The notes under the pieces: generated by a model | What the model was told of the DNA's origin: nothing | Databases searched by the model: none | The model's input: the letters and a program-made list of their open reading frames with translations, nothing else | Made by a program: the position numbers and the translations under genes | NCBI RefSeq assembly: GCF_002844575.1 | Contig: NZ_PIQO01000003.1 | Location: 62,001-126,000, forward strand | DNA length: 64,000 bases | Source: Heyndrickxia camelliae | GTDB lineage: Bacteria; Bacillota; Bacilli; Bacillales; Bacillaceae_C | Reading direction: 5' to 3' | Shown: piece by piece, positions 53,598-64,000 of the stretch | Position numbering within the stretch: position 1 is the first letter of the stretch | Layout: each line of letters opens with the position of its first letter

Positions 53598-54845
53598 TTA
53601 CTTCTTCTTTAACCTGTTTAATCTTTTGTTTGCATCCTCGAGGAATGTATCTTCTTTCTTAACGGAGTTGCAACTTTCATGCAAGGCAATAGCTTTCCGA
53701 ACATATTCTATGGCAAGCTGATAATCCTTAAATTGGTGCTCCATGAGTTTCGCTAATTCAATATACGCCTGCTGTTGAATATTATTACCATCCCCATAGA
53801 AAGCTACTTCTGTCCACAACTGTTTTGCCGATTCATATTCCCTGCGTCTTTTTAATTTATAAGCAAGCTCATATTTAGCCTCAAGATTATCCTCTTCAGC
53901 AATAAGTGAGTATGTTTCAATCGCTTTTTTTTCTTCTCCGATATAATCAAACCATTTCCCAATAAGCAGCTTTTCTTCATTGCTTTGCATAGGATCTGCC
54001 TGTAAAATTTGCAATGTTAAATGCGTGTATAAGGTGATCAGCGAAAGAATATCATTTTCATTATGCTTTAATATTTCAATCACACCTTCAGGATTTTTGC
54101 GGTCCACATAATCAAAATAAATCATCGGCGCCAAATATCCGGGGATATCATCCTGTCTCTCAAATTGGAGAATTTCCTTTTCTACATTCACTAATTTCAC
54201 TTTATCCATCTTTGTCTTCCAAAGCCTTCTAGATGCATGATATAAATCAAAATGTCCGAATGATGGCAACTTAGGCAAATGATCGCGGATTAATGTATGC
54301 CTTGTTTTAACCTGTGGCCAGTCAAAAGCTTTCCCATTATATGTGACTAAAGTCGTATAATTAATATTTTCAAGAAAGCTATAGTATAATGGGACCTCCA
54401 TTCCAGGTTCGGGCAAAAAATGCTGCTTTAAAATGACTTCATGATCGGTAACACTTGCATATCCTAAAATAAAAATCGTGTTCCCCGCTCCTCCCCCCAG
54501 TCCTGTTGTTTCTGTATCGAAGAAAAACAAATCAGACGGAAGAAAACCTTTAGCAGATAACGGATGATTCCCATCATATTGTTTCCAAAGTTCAACCGCT
54601 CTTAAAAATTCCCGAAATGAATATTTTCCATGAATATGATCAAGTGGATAATGAACCTCGCGTATTAGACAGTATTCATCATCTTTCATATACGGTCTTG
54701 CATTTGCAGTCTCCCATATATCTAAAAAGGGAATATCATAAGCAGTCGATACTGCCTCTTCTTTGTTATGGATCGGCGTCATTTTATCTTTTTCTTCGCG
54801 CACAATATGATGTTTCATTCGATTTAGTTTATTTAATAATGACAT
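53598..54845 (-). CDS. mrfB: Mitomycin repair exonuclease MrfB (YprB)
   Basis: A 415-residue protein with a DEDDh-type RNase H exonuclease domain (about 95-280) and C-terminal TPR-like helices (280-410). Acidic motif I is LFFFDTETTGLGGG, motif II YNGKAFDWPQVKTRH, motif III HNENDILSLI. In B. subtilis MrfA and MrfB act together in an excision pathway for mitomycin C lesions, independent of UvrABC. Start ATG 54845 after GGGGACGG. Lies 24 bp downstream of mrfA in the same operon. Confidence 0.93.
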   Translation of the reverse strand: MSLLNKLNRMKHHIVREEKDKMTPIHNKEEAVSTAYDIPFLDIWETANARPYMKDDEYCLIREVHYPLDHIHGKYSFREFLRAVELWKQYDGNHPLSAKGFLPSDLFFFDTETTGLGGGAGNTIFILGYASVTDHEVILKQHFLPEPGMEVPLYYSFLENINYTTLVTYNGKAFDWPQVKTRHTLIRDHLPKLPSFGHFDLYHASRRLWKTKMDKVKLVNVEKEILQFERQDDIPGYLAPMIYFDYVDRKNPEGVIEILKHNENDILSLITLYTHLTLQILQADPMQSNEEKLLIGKWFDYIGEEKKAIETYSLIAEEDNLEAKYELAYKLKRRREYESAKQLWTEVAFYGDGNNIQQQAYIELAKLMEHQFKDYQLAIEYVRKAIALHESCNSVKKEDTFLEDANKRLNRLKKK

Positions 54846-54869
54846 GATAACCGTCCCCAATTAAATTCA

Positions 54870-57137
54870 TTATTTTTCCATATAGGTAAGTAAAGTAGAT
54901 ACCAACCGCTTTGCATTTTTGGTGGTGTGCTCTATCCCAATACAGGATGGACAGCCATTTTGGCATGGGCAACTCATTACTAATTCTTTCGCTCTGTTAA
55001 TAATTTCCGTTATGTTCTCATATACCTTTTCACTTAAACCAATTCCACCAGGATATCGGTCGTATAAAAAGACTGTCGGCTTTTCATTATGCACAGCTTT
55101 TATTTGCGGCACTACATGAATATCATGCGGATCACACATGACAAAGAGCGGTACAATTGACTTGAATAAATTTGCCATGCCTACTAAACCAGCTTCCAAC
55201 TCTTCCTTTTCTTCTTCCATTGGCAAGGAAATCCATGCTGCATTTGTATGAAGTTCCATTTCCGGTAAATGGATGGGGCCAGAACCGATATTTTCATGCG
55301 TATTAAATTTTATTTTCTTAAAAATGGTTGCCATTGCTTGTACGGAAACATCCCCATATCCTACTTCAAGCCTTTCCGCTTTCTTCATCTTATCCACTTC
55401 TAAAACACTTAGTTTTACTGCTAAATTTGCATCGGTATAGTAATCTACATCCACTTCGCGAACATAGGCTTTTTTTTCTTCCCAATCAAGCTCTTCCACC
55501 TGATATTGAATTCCTTGATGAAGATAAATTGCCTCATCATGCAGCAATGTTAATGCGCTAAATTGATCCATTTCTCCTATAACGTGAACATTCGCCTTCT
55601 CACTAATATCAATTATGACAACATTTTCCTGTGAAGCAGACCTGAGACTGATGTTATGTGCAGGAAAAGATTCATTCATCCAATACCATTTATCTCGATT
55701 AAAATGTAATACACGTTCATCTACTAAAAATTCTAGAATATCTTCAATATTAATATCTCCAAAACGCTCTCCTTGGTAAAATGGCAGTTCATATGCAGCA
55801 CACTTAATATGGTCAATGAGAATCACTAGATTGTTCGGATTAATTCTAGCAGTCTCTGGATTTTGTTCAAAGAAATATTCTGGATGTTCAATAATAAATT
55901 GGTCTATTGGGGAGGAACTGGCAACCATTATGATAAGTGCTTCTCCATGTCTTCTTCCGGCACGCCCAGCTTGCTGCCAAGCACTAGCAATGGTACCAGG
56001 ATATCCAGTCATTAAACATACTTGCAACCTTCCGATATCGACACCCAATTCCAACGCATTTGTACTAACAACACCGTAAATGTCTCCATGCCTTAGTCCT
56101 TTTTCAATTTCCCGCCTCTGTGTAGGTAAATACCCGCCGCGATAGCCACGAATGGACTTAGGCCCAAATTGATGTTTAACAGCCTCCTGTAGGTAAGTCA
56201 GGATAACCTCTACCCGGACACGGCTTTTTGCAAAGACAATCGTTTGGATTTTATTCTTTAAAAGCTCTTTTGCAATATTTCTAACTTCTAATGTTGCACT
56301 TCTACGAATATTTAAAGGTTTATTGACAATTGGAGGATTATAAAAAACAAAATGCTTTCTTCCTGAAGGTGCGCCATTATTGTTAATTAATTCCATCTTA
56401 TTACCAGTTAGGTTTTCAGCTAATTCTCTCGGATTAGCAATTGTGGCTGATGTACAAATAAATATAGGATCACTGCCATAGTATTTGCAAATTCTTTTTA
56501 GCCGTCGAATCACATTAGCAACATGACTGCCAAAAACACCTCTGTAAATATGCAATTCATCAATAATAACATATTTTAGATTTTCAAAGAAGGAAACCCA
56601 TTTTGTATGATGAGGCAAAATTGCCGAATGAAGCATATCCGGATTTGTGATTACTATATGCCCAGCTTTACGTACTTTTTGCCGAATATTAGAAGCAGTA
56701 TCCCCGTCATATGTATAACTATTCACCTTAACTCCAGCATCTTCAATAATTTCATTTATTTCACTTTTTTGATCTTGTGCAAGTGCTTTTGTAGGAAACA
56801 TATAAAGTGCACGTGAATTTTCGTCCTCAATAATAGATTGCAAAACAGGAAGATTATAGCATAATGTTTTCCCTGAAGCGGTAGGTGTTACCGCTACAAA
56901 ACCCTTCTTTTGTTTTGCCAGCTCATACGCCGTCCCTTGATGTGTATAGAGTTCCGATATGCCCCTTTCTTGAAGTGCCTTTTTTAAATTCGGATGAATG
57001 GTGTCTGGCAATGGAACCGTTTTAGCTTCTTTTTCCTCTATTGTATGCCAATGTACAATTTGTTCTTTAAATTGTCTATCTTCTTTTAATAAATGAATAA
57101 TCTCACTTAAATTCTTTTTTTTAAACACAACGTTCAC
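54870..57137 (-). CDS. mrfA: Mitomycin repair helicase MrfA (YprA)
   Basis: A 755-residue superfamily 2 DNA helicase. Walker A VTPTASGKTLCYNLP, DEAH-class box VIIDELHIYRG, motif III ICTSATIANP, motif VI WQQAGRAGRRHGEA, then a DUF1998 zinc-binding domain with four Cys in SCPCQNGCPSCIG. Acts with MrfB on mitomycin C damage in B. subtilis. Start ATG 57137 after GGTGA. Head of the mrfA-mrfB operon, divergent from the Hsp20 gene. Confidence 0.95.
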   Translation of the reverse strand: MNVVFKKKNLSEIIHLLKEDRQFKEQIVHWHTIEEKEAKTVPLPDTIHPNLKKALQERGISELYTHQGTAYELAKQKKGFVAVTPTASGKTLCYNLPVLQSIIEDENSRALYMFPTKALAQDQKSEINEIIEDAGVKVNSYTYDGDTASNIRQKVRKAGHIVITNPDMLHSAILPHHTKWVSFFENLKYVIIDELHIYRGVFGSHVANVIRRLKRICKYYGSDPIFICTSATIANPRELAENLTGNKMELINNNGAPSGRKHFVFYNPPIVNKPLNIRRSATLEVRNIAKELLKNKIQTIVFAKSRVRVEVILTYLQEAVKHQFGPKSIRGYRGGYLPTQRREIEKGLRHGDIYGVVSTNALELGVDIGRLQVCLMTGYPGTIASAWQQAGRAGRRHGEALIIMVASSSPIDQFIIEHPEYFFEQNPETARINPNNLVILIDHIKCAAYELPFYQGERFGDINIEDILEFLVDERVLHFNRDKWYWMNESFPAHNISLRSASQENVVIIDISEKANVHVIGEMDQFSALTLLHDEAIYLHQGIQYQVEELDWEEKKAYVREVDVDYYTDANLAVKLSVLEVDKMKKAERLEVGYGDVSVQAMATIFKKIKFNTHENIGSGPIHLPEMELHTNAAWISLPMEEEKEELEAGLVGMANLFKSIVPLFVMCDPHDIHVVPQIKAVHNEKPTVFLYDRYPGGIGLSEKVYENITEIINRAKELVMSCPCQNGCPSCIGIEHTTKNAKRLVSTLLTYMEK

Positions 57138-57307
57138 CTCAATACTATCATTTTAGCGAATAAACGTTCGTTAAGAAAGCATTTTTTGCTGATTTACATA
57201 TACTTCCTATAAAAGTGAAAACATCAGAAACAAATGCAAATAGCACCTTTTTTCTTTCTCCCTCATACACTGATTTTGAAAATCTCTGTTTGAAAGGAGC
57301 CTTTGGA

Positions 57308-57775
57308 ATGACAGACAAACCGGATAAATTTGAAAAAAACTCTCTTCATGAACCTTTTCAAGGTTTGATGCGTTCGATGAATAATATTTTTCAGGAACCT
57401 CCTATTAAAGGATTCCTAGAAAGCATTGACGAGTTTTTTGCGGCACCGTTCCCATTTTCTGCTTTCCCAGTAGAGCTTAATGAAACCGATAAAGAATATA
57501 TCATAACTGCAAAGCTTTCCGGTGTTAAAAAGGACCAAATCAATTTAGATATTTTCCAACAGTACATTACTATTACGGTAGAAAATGTAGAGTCAACCAC
57601 ACAAGAAAATCAAAACCAAAAATCAATTTTCAAGAAGAGCTCTATGCAACGATCTTCGAGAACTATCCCATTGGCAAAACCAATAAAAGAAGACAAGGTA
57701 AAGGCAAATTATGAGGATGGGTTACTCACTATATATGTACCTAAGGAAAATGGGAAACGGCTGAAAATTGAATGA
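57308..57775 (+). CDS. Hsp20-family small heat-shock protein
   Basis: A 155-residue protein with an alpha-crystallin domain (about 55-155): FPVELNETDKEYIITAKLSGVKKDQINLDIF, then PLAKPIKEDKVKANYEDGLLTIYVPK with the typical GLL motif before the last strand. A polar insert replaces part of the loop. The start is ATG 57308, eight bases after AAAGGAG; the frame is open to an ATG at 57215 but that has no site. Some Bacillus relatives are spore coat proteins (CotP); which type this is cannot be told. Confidence 0.88.
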   Translation: MTDKPDKFEKNSLHEPFQGLMRSMNNIFQEPPIKGFLESIDEFFAAPFPFSAFPVELNETDKEYIITAKLSGVKKDQINLDIFQQYITITVENVESTTQENQNQKSIFKKSSMQRSSRTIPLAKPIKEDKVKANYEDGLLTIYVPKENGKRLKIE

Positions 57776-57783
57776 ATAGCAAT

Positions 57784-57822
57784 AAAAAAGGAATCAGCAT
57801 ATTATCTGGTTCCTCATTTTTT
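57784..57822 (+). terminator. Terminator of the Hsp20 gene
   Basis: GGAATCAG / CTGGTTCC with mismatch and a T-rich tail, flanked by A's. Confidence 0.75.
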
Positions 57823-57894
57823 ATGCAATCTTTATTAATAAACAAAGGTGTTCATGTTTTAAAAACCAATTCTTTATAGTCTTGTAAAAAGTCT

Positions 57895-58395
57895 CTATGG
57901 CTTAAATAAACCACCAAGCCCTTTTACCATCGTGGACACTTGTGTAACAGCATTCATCATTTGACCAGCAGTATTCACCATTTTGTTAAAATCAATAGAA
58001 CCATCCTGAGATTTAAAAGAATTGATGATAGAATTCATCCCGCCCGTTGGTGGCTTGACATTATAGTTGGACTTTGGATACGGATTAGAATATGGTTTAT
58101 AGCTATTTAATTCATTTGGTTTAGCTGGTTGAAGTGGATTTTGAAAAAGCTGCTGTTGTATAGGAAATTCATTCCCTTGGGGATTGTACATGGACGATGG
58201 ATTATATCCCCCATATGCTTGATAACCATTTGAAAATTGCTGTCCAGGATAAAGATATGGTTGATGGAAACCTTGGTGCACAAAAGGAACAGTCGGAAAA
58301 TTCATGTGGTTATACATCGGCTGCGAAGGAATAGTATTTTGGTAATTTCTACCAGTTTCTGATGATCTATAGGCATTATATCCATTCATGTTCAT
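57895..58395 (-). CDS. yppG: YppG-like protein
   Basis: A 166-residue protein, the first 115 residues rich in Tyr, Asn, Pro, Gln and Gly (QPYLYPGQQF; GYQAYGGYNP), like coat or spore-associated proteins, and a conserved C-terminal helix region (IINSFKSQDGSIDFNKMVNTAGQMMNAVTQVSTMVKGLGG). It equals B. subtilis YppG, which lies in the same cluster near recU-ponA. Start ATG 58395 after GGAGG. Confidence 0.85.
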   Translation of the reverse strand: MNMNGYNAYRSSETGRNYQNTIPSQPMYNHMNFPTVPFVHQGFHQPYLYPGQQFSNGYQAYGGYNPSSMYNPQGNEFPIQQQLFQNPLQPAKPNELNSYKPYSNPYPKSNYNVKPPTGGMNSIINSFKSQDGSIDFNKMVNTAGQMMNAVTQVSTMVKGLGGLFKP

Positions 58396-58514
58396 ATGCT
58401 TATCCTCCTAAACATCGGGTCATACTAATACAATTTATGAACATGAATAAAAAGGGTGATTTGTCTAAAAGCAGAAACCCATTAAATTCTTGAAATTATT
58501 TCTGCGATAAGTTC

Positions 58515-58892
58515 CTACATTCCATTGCGTTCAGATATCTCAATCTCATCTAATACTCTATTCAATACATAATCAACGGATTGAATATGTCCCTTAAATT
58601 TTTTAAGACTTGTTTCGGGATAAAACGCTCTTACTGACACCATTTGAATATTTTCGGTAAGAGTTTTTAATTGAATGGGATGCAGATGCTTTGGTCTTGT
58701 AATTTCCAACCAACTCTGCGCTTTTGGCAGCCATTCATCACATATGGTTTTTACACGATCTGCAAATGGCTTAACATCCTTAAAAAAATCACCAGCTTCG
58801 TTTGTTTCTCGTGCCTTTTCATATGCTTGTAAGGCAAATTGATTTAACTCTATTAGTAACTTGGTTTGTTTTTTTAATTGCTCAATGTCCAT
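58515..58892 (-). CDS. yppE: YppE-like protein (DUF1798)
   Basis: A 125-residue all-helical cytosolic protein of the YppE family, structure known for the B. subtilis member, function unknown. Family features: TKLLIELNQFALQAYEKARE, VKPFADRVKTICDEWLPKAQSWLE and AFYPETSLKKFKGHIQSVDYVL. Start ATG 58892 after GGAGG. In the same place as in B. subtilis. Confidence 0.88.
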   Translation of the reverse strand: MDIEQLKKQTKLLIELNQFALQAYEKARETNEAGDFFKDVKPFADRVKTICDEWLPKAQSWLEITRPKHLHPIQLKTLTENIQMVSVRAFYPETSLKKFKGHIQSVDYVLNRVLDEIEISERNGM

Positions 58893-59022
58893 TTTATCCT
58901 CCGATGTGTCAGATTAAAATACAGAGAAAATGTAGCAGTAAAGCTACTAAATGCACATTAATTATATTTTTTTCCGTTTATATATGTCAAAATTAATGCA
59001 ATGAAAAAAAACGTTAAGAATA

Positions 59023-59238
59023 TTATGCTAACGACGGAATAATTGTATAAGAAGGATTTTTATATAACTTTTCTTCTATTGAAGCGATTTTTTTCTCTAA
59101 TTGTTGATATCCAAGCTCTACTTGCCGAGCAGCATTACTTTTTTCTATGTCCATTCGACTTTCCATTTTCTTTTCTATTTCGAAAATCATCTGGTCTAAT
59201 TCTTCCAGCATTTGTAACACTTCATTTTTTTCAATCAT
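59023..59238 (-). CDS. Short coiled-coil protein
   Basis: A 71-residue protein that is nearly one heptad coiled coil (EELDQMIFEIEKKMESRMDIEKS; QVELGYQQLEKKIASIEEKLY) with a short C-terminal tail. It lies where B. subtilis has yppD/yppF, but I cannot equate it with either. Start ATG 59238 after GGAGG at 8 bases; an ATG at 59253 precedes that site. Function unknown. Confidence 0.75.
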   Translation of the reverse strand: MIEKNEVLQMLEELDQMIFEIEKKMESRMDIEKSNAARQVELGYQQLEKKIASIEEKLYKNPSYTIIPSLA

Positions 59239-59427
59239 AATCAAGACCTCCAAACAAGTAGTTTTGCATTATATATTCTGTCTTCCTTTCCATCTCCCTT
59301 CCCACTTGACAAAACTAGAAGCATTTCGGCAAAGAAAGTGTTCTTAGCAAAAAAGCAGCGTCATTTCGACAACTGTGCATGATGTAAATGAATATTGAAC
59401 ACACTATCGAGTGGAGGTGGTTCTTAC

Positions 59428-59535
59428 ATGGATAGCAAAGAAAAGAAACAACAAGAAAGAACGGAGAAAAAACAAGATACTAAAGCTGGACATGGTAATC
59501 CTAAGCTTTCAGGACCGAATAGACCATCAATCTAA
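59428..59535 (+). CDS. sspM: Small acid-soluble spore protein M
   Basis: A hidden 35-residue gene. The Lys/Glu/Gln-rich N-terminus and the end KLSGPNRPSI closely match B. subtilis SspM (KLGGPNRPST), which is also found upstream of recU-ponA. Start ATG 59428 after GGAGGTGG. Minor forespore-specific protein. Its stop is followed immediately by a 25-bp perfect hairpin. Confidence 0.88.
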   Translation: MDSKEKKQQERTEKKQDTKAGHGNPKLSGPNRPSI

Positions 59536-59599
59536 TTTGTGAAATGTAAAAAGGAAAAGCGGTAATTGAGACATGCTTTTCCTTTTTACATTTCACAAA
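59536..59599 (+). terminator. 25-bp perfect hairpin after sspM
   Basis: 59536-59560 is exactly complementary to 59575-59599, loop 14 nt; the arm runs TTTGTGAAATG onwards to GGAAAAGC. A T-rich stretch inside the arm can act as U-tract. Unusually long for a simple terminator; it may also stabilise the sspM mRNA. Confidence 0.8.
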
Positions 59600-59769
59600 A
59601 AATATAAGAAATTTTAAATGCTATAAATTTGACACATTTTTTTCTGTTAGTGAAACAAACAACGTTTCATATTCGTTGTATAATGGTATACAAAAATTGA
59701 AGTAATTTTATTCACCATCAGCAGCATATTTTTGCTATGATATAATTTAGCTTGTGAGGTGATAAGCTA

Positions 59770-60390
59770 ATGGATCTCCACTATCCAAATGGAAAAAAAT
59801 ATGTTCAGATGGAAACCGTCAAAAAGAAAGCAACATTTGCGAAAAATATATCGTATAGTAATAGAGGAATGACACTGGAATCAGATTTAAATGAAACCAA
59901 TGTATATTATTTGGAACAAGGAATAGCCGTCATTCACAAAAAACCGACTCCTGTACAGATTGTTCAGGTAGATTACAAATCGCGCAGTACTGCGGTGATT
60001 AGAGAAGCTTATTTTAAACAGCCCTCGACGACTGATTATAATGGTGTATATCGTGGTAGATATATAGACTTTGAGGCAAAAGAAACCCAAAATGCAACTT
60101 CTTTTCCGCTGCAAAATTTTCACGCTCACCAAATAGAGCACATGAAAAGAATTGTAGATCAAAATGGTATTTGTTTTGTCATTCTTCGTTTTGCCAAGAC
60201 AGAAGAAATTTTTCTATTAGAAAGCCAGTATCTTTTTATATTTTGGGATAGGATGATATTAGGCGGTCGAAAATCCATTAAAAAAGAAGAAATTGAAGAA
60301 GTAGGTCATAAGATTTTACTAGGAATGCAACCTCGAATCGATTATATTAATATAATTAATTCCTTATATCAATTTGAGGAAACTGAATAA
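59770..60390 (+). CDS. recU: Holliday-junction resolvase RecU
   Basis: Dimeric endonuclease that cuts Holliday junctions during recombination and chromosome segregation. 206 residues. Nuclease motifs: [19 protein letters not shown] (Glu), [33 protein letters not shown] with the D-x-ExK core, and [14 protein letters not shown]. Start ATG 59770 after GTGAGGTGA. Upstream of ponA in the conserved recU-ponA pair; the 130-bp gap allows a separate ponA promoter. Confidence 0.95.
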   Translation: MDLHYPNGKKYVQMETVKKKATFAKNISYSNRGMTLESDLNETNVYYLEQGIAVIHKKPTPVQIVQVDYKSRSTAVIREAYFKQPSTTDYNGVYRGRYIDFEAKETQNATSFPLQNFHAHQIEHMKRIVDQNGICFVILRFAKTEEIFLLESQYLFIFWDRMILGGRKSIKKEEIEEVGHKILLGMQPRIDYINIINSLYQFEETE

Positions 60391-60520
60391 TGTTTTTGAA
60401 CAACAACTTTAAATAAGATATTTTTCGTATTTAACGTTTTCGTTAATCTACACTCTAATAATTGGAGACTGCGAAAAAAGTCTAAATACCTTTTAAAGTT
60501 GGGAAGAGAGGAAATTTTTT

Positions 60521-63205
<2,685 letters not shown>

Positions 63206-63210
63206 CAATA

Positions 63211-63236
63211 TAGGAGTGTTTAATTAAACACTCCTA
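63211..63236. terminator. Palindrome after ponA
   Basis: A perfect 26-nt palindrome, TAGGAGTGTTTAA and its complement, 6 bp after the ponA stop. Confidence 0.7.
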
Positions 63237-63250
63237 TCAATAAGAAAACA

Positions 63251-63281
63251 AAAATAAGGCTTCTTCCAGAAGCCTTATTTT
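63251..63281. terminator. Bidirectional terminator ponA / ypoC
   Basis: AAAATAAGGCTTCT / AGAAGCCTTATTTT, 14-bp perfect stem with a 3-nt loop; it overlaps the ypoC stop. Confidence 0.88.
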
Positions 63282-63763
63282 TGTTTATATTTTTCGATTG
63301 CAATCTTTTTGGCAAAGTGTTTTTGCTGTTCAATAAATAGCTCTGAGAGTTGGATATAGGCAGGATAAGAATTGCATTTTTTTAATATAAAGCTTAAACG
63401 TTCTTCGACGTTAACAGATTTACATACTAAAAATTCAACATGCTTTTGCCATTCAGATAGTCGAACTGGTACATTATTGCTCCAAAATAAAAGTGAGAAG
63501 TATAGTTCAATTCCTTTTAACATATATAATTTGATTTCCTTATTGCGAGCCTTTAAGACGGAAATCAATTCGTCTTTTATTTCTGTCCATTTTTTTACGA
63601 TTAATGGAATTTGAATTTCCGAGCACAACCACGGTGTGTCTGCGCTATCCATAGTAAAGTATAACAATTCAGGCAAAAAGAAAACTCTCTCCCCTTTCGT
63701 GTCTACTATGGAATTAGGAAAAAATAAAGGATGTCGAAGTTCCTTAGGTACGATAATCTGCAA
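63275..63763 (-). CDS. ypoC: YpoC-like protein
   Basis: A 162-residue, largely helical soluble protein of the YpoC family, function unknown. It keeps the place of B. subtilis ypoC between nth and ponA. The TTG start at 63763 lies directly after the nth stop (63764), with AAAGTGAT as ribosome site inside the nth 3' end, so it is coupled to nth. Features: LPELLYFTMDSADTPWLCSE near the N-terminus and a basic C-terminus. Confidence 0.85.
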   Translation of the reverse strand: MQIIVPKELRHPLFFPNSIVDTKGERVFFLPELLYFTMDSADTPWLCSEIQIPLIVKKWTEIKDELISVLKARNKEIKLYMLKGIELYFSLLFWSNNVPVRLSEWQKHVEFLVCKSVNVEERLSFILKKCNSYPAYIQLSELFIEQQKHFAKKIAIEKYKQK

Positions 63764-64000
63764 TTATATCACTTTCTTTTTCATTCGTTTTTTTCCTTCA
63801 CGGCATAACTCTAATAATGGGCAACTATCACATTGTGGGTTCTGCGCTTTACAATGATAGCGGCCAAAGAATATCATGCGATGATGAGTAATGGACCATT
63901 CTTCACGCGGTACTTTTCTCATCAGCGTTTTTTCTACCTCTAAAACACTGTCTTTATAACGGCAGAATCCAAGGCGCTTACTTACCCTTTCAACATGAGT
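63764..64000 (-). CDS. nth: Endonuclease III, C-terminal part (5' end outside window)
   Basis: The last 78 residues of a base-excision glycosylase/AP lyase for oxidised pyrimidines. It opens with THVERVSKRLGF, just past the catalytic Asp, and ends with the [4Fe-4S] loop C-x6-C-x2-C-x5-C in CKAQNPQCDSCPLLELC. The end of the frame is a basic tail (GKKRMKKKVI). The gene continues beyond the right edge. Confidence 0.93.
   Translation of the reverse strand, partial: THVERVSKRLGFCRYKDSVLEVEKTLMRKVPREEWSITHHRMIFFGRYHCKAQNPQCDSCPLLELCREGKKRMKKKVI

Overview
The window is chromosomal DNA of an AT-rich, endospore-forming Bacillaceae (low-GC Firmicutes). Three short spore genes (sspL, sspM, a yjcZ-type gene), a class B RNase P RNA, GpsB, DynA, RecU/PonA and MrfA/MrfB all occur in the order I know from Bacillus subtilis, so most names rest on both sequence and synteny. 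Genus and species cannot be fixed from this window. I see no tRNA, 5S/16S/23S rRNA, CRISPR array, prophage or replication origin.

Layout. 0-4.1 kb: a MATE exporter cut by the window edge, a CAP-domain exoprotein, a small zinc-ribbon-like protein and a small XRE regulator with two membrane proteins. 4.1-10.3 kb: ctpA, a YitT-like protein, yodJ, deoD, yodL, yozD, yodN, yozE. 10.6-14.7 kb: an orphan chemoreceptor, a 219-bp palindromic MITE-like element, a hidden yjcZ gene, msrA-msrB and a DUF4397 protein. 14.8-18.4 kb: ypmR-ypmS, thyA-dfrA and a secreted Pro-Pro-endopeptidase-like metalloprotease. 18.6-21.2 kb: an ABC-2 exporter with a divergent TetR regulator and a candidate operator. 21.4-30.5 kb: ypjP, brxA, the HEAT-repeat protein YpgR/CvfC, an ABC-F ATPase, ypgQ, an amidohydrolase, fhs, AIM24 and a methyltransferase. 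30.7-32.4 kb: a DUF3892 gene and a decayed IS3-family element sitting in what was a terminator loop. 32.4-36.4 kb: mntR, cspD, ypeQ, two RNase H-fold proteins, an EamA transporter. 36.6-44.4 kb: sspL, a candidate structured RNA, ypcP, a sulfurtransferase, dynA and the alkylpyrone pair bpsA-bpsB. 44.7-53 kb: a CheX-like protein, an SDR, ypwA, ypvA, ypsC, rnpB, gpsB, ypsA. 53-64 kb: mrfB/mrfA, an Hsp20 protein, yppG, yppE, sspM, recU-ponA, ypoC and the 3' part of nth.

The content is mostly core: genome maintenance (ypcP, ypvA, mrfAB, recU, nth, thyA-dfrA), envelope growth (ponA, gpsB, dynA, ctpA, yodJ), redox repair (msrAB, brxA) and one-carbon metabolism (fhs, thyA, dfrA). Accessory or less ordinary pieces are the MITE-like element, the dead IS3 copy, the Pro-Pro-endopeptidase homologue, the XRE/membrane module, the TetR/ABC cassette and the structured intergenic region between sspL and ypcP. 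I found no clearly new multi-gene system; the best candidates for something undescribed are the sspL-ypcP structured region and the palindromic element near 12.5 kb.

Many genes share bidirectional terminators, and several real genes are under 60 codons (yjcZ-type, ypeQ, sspL, sspM, and unnamed genes at 8334, 46098, 50067 and 53160).
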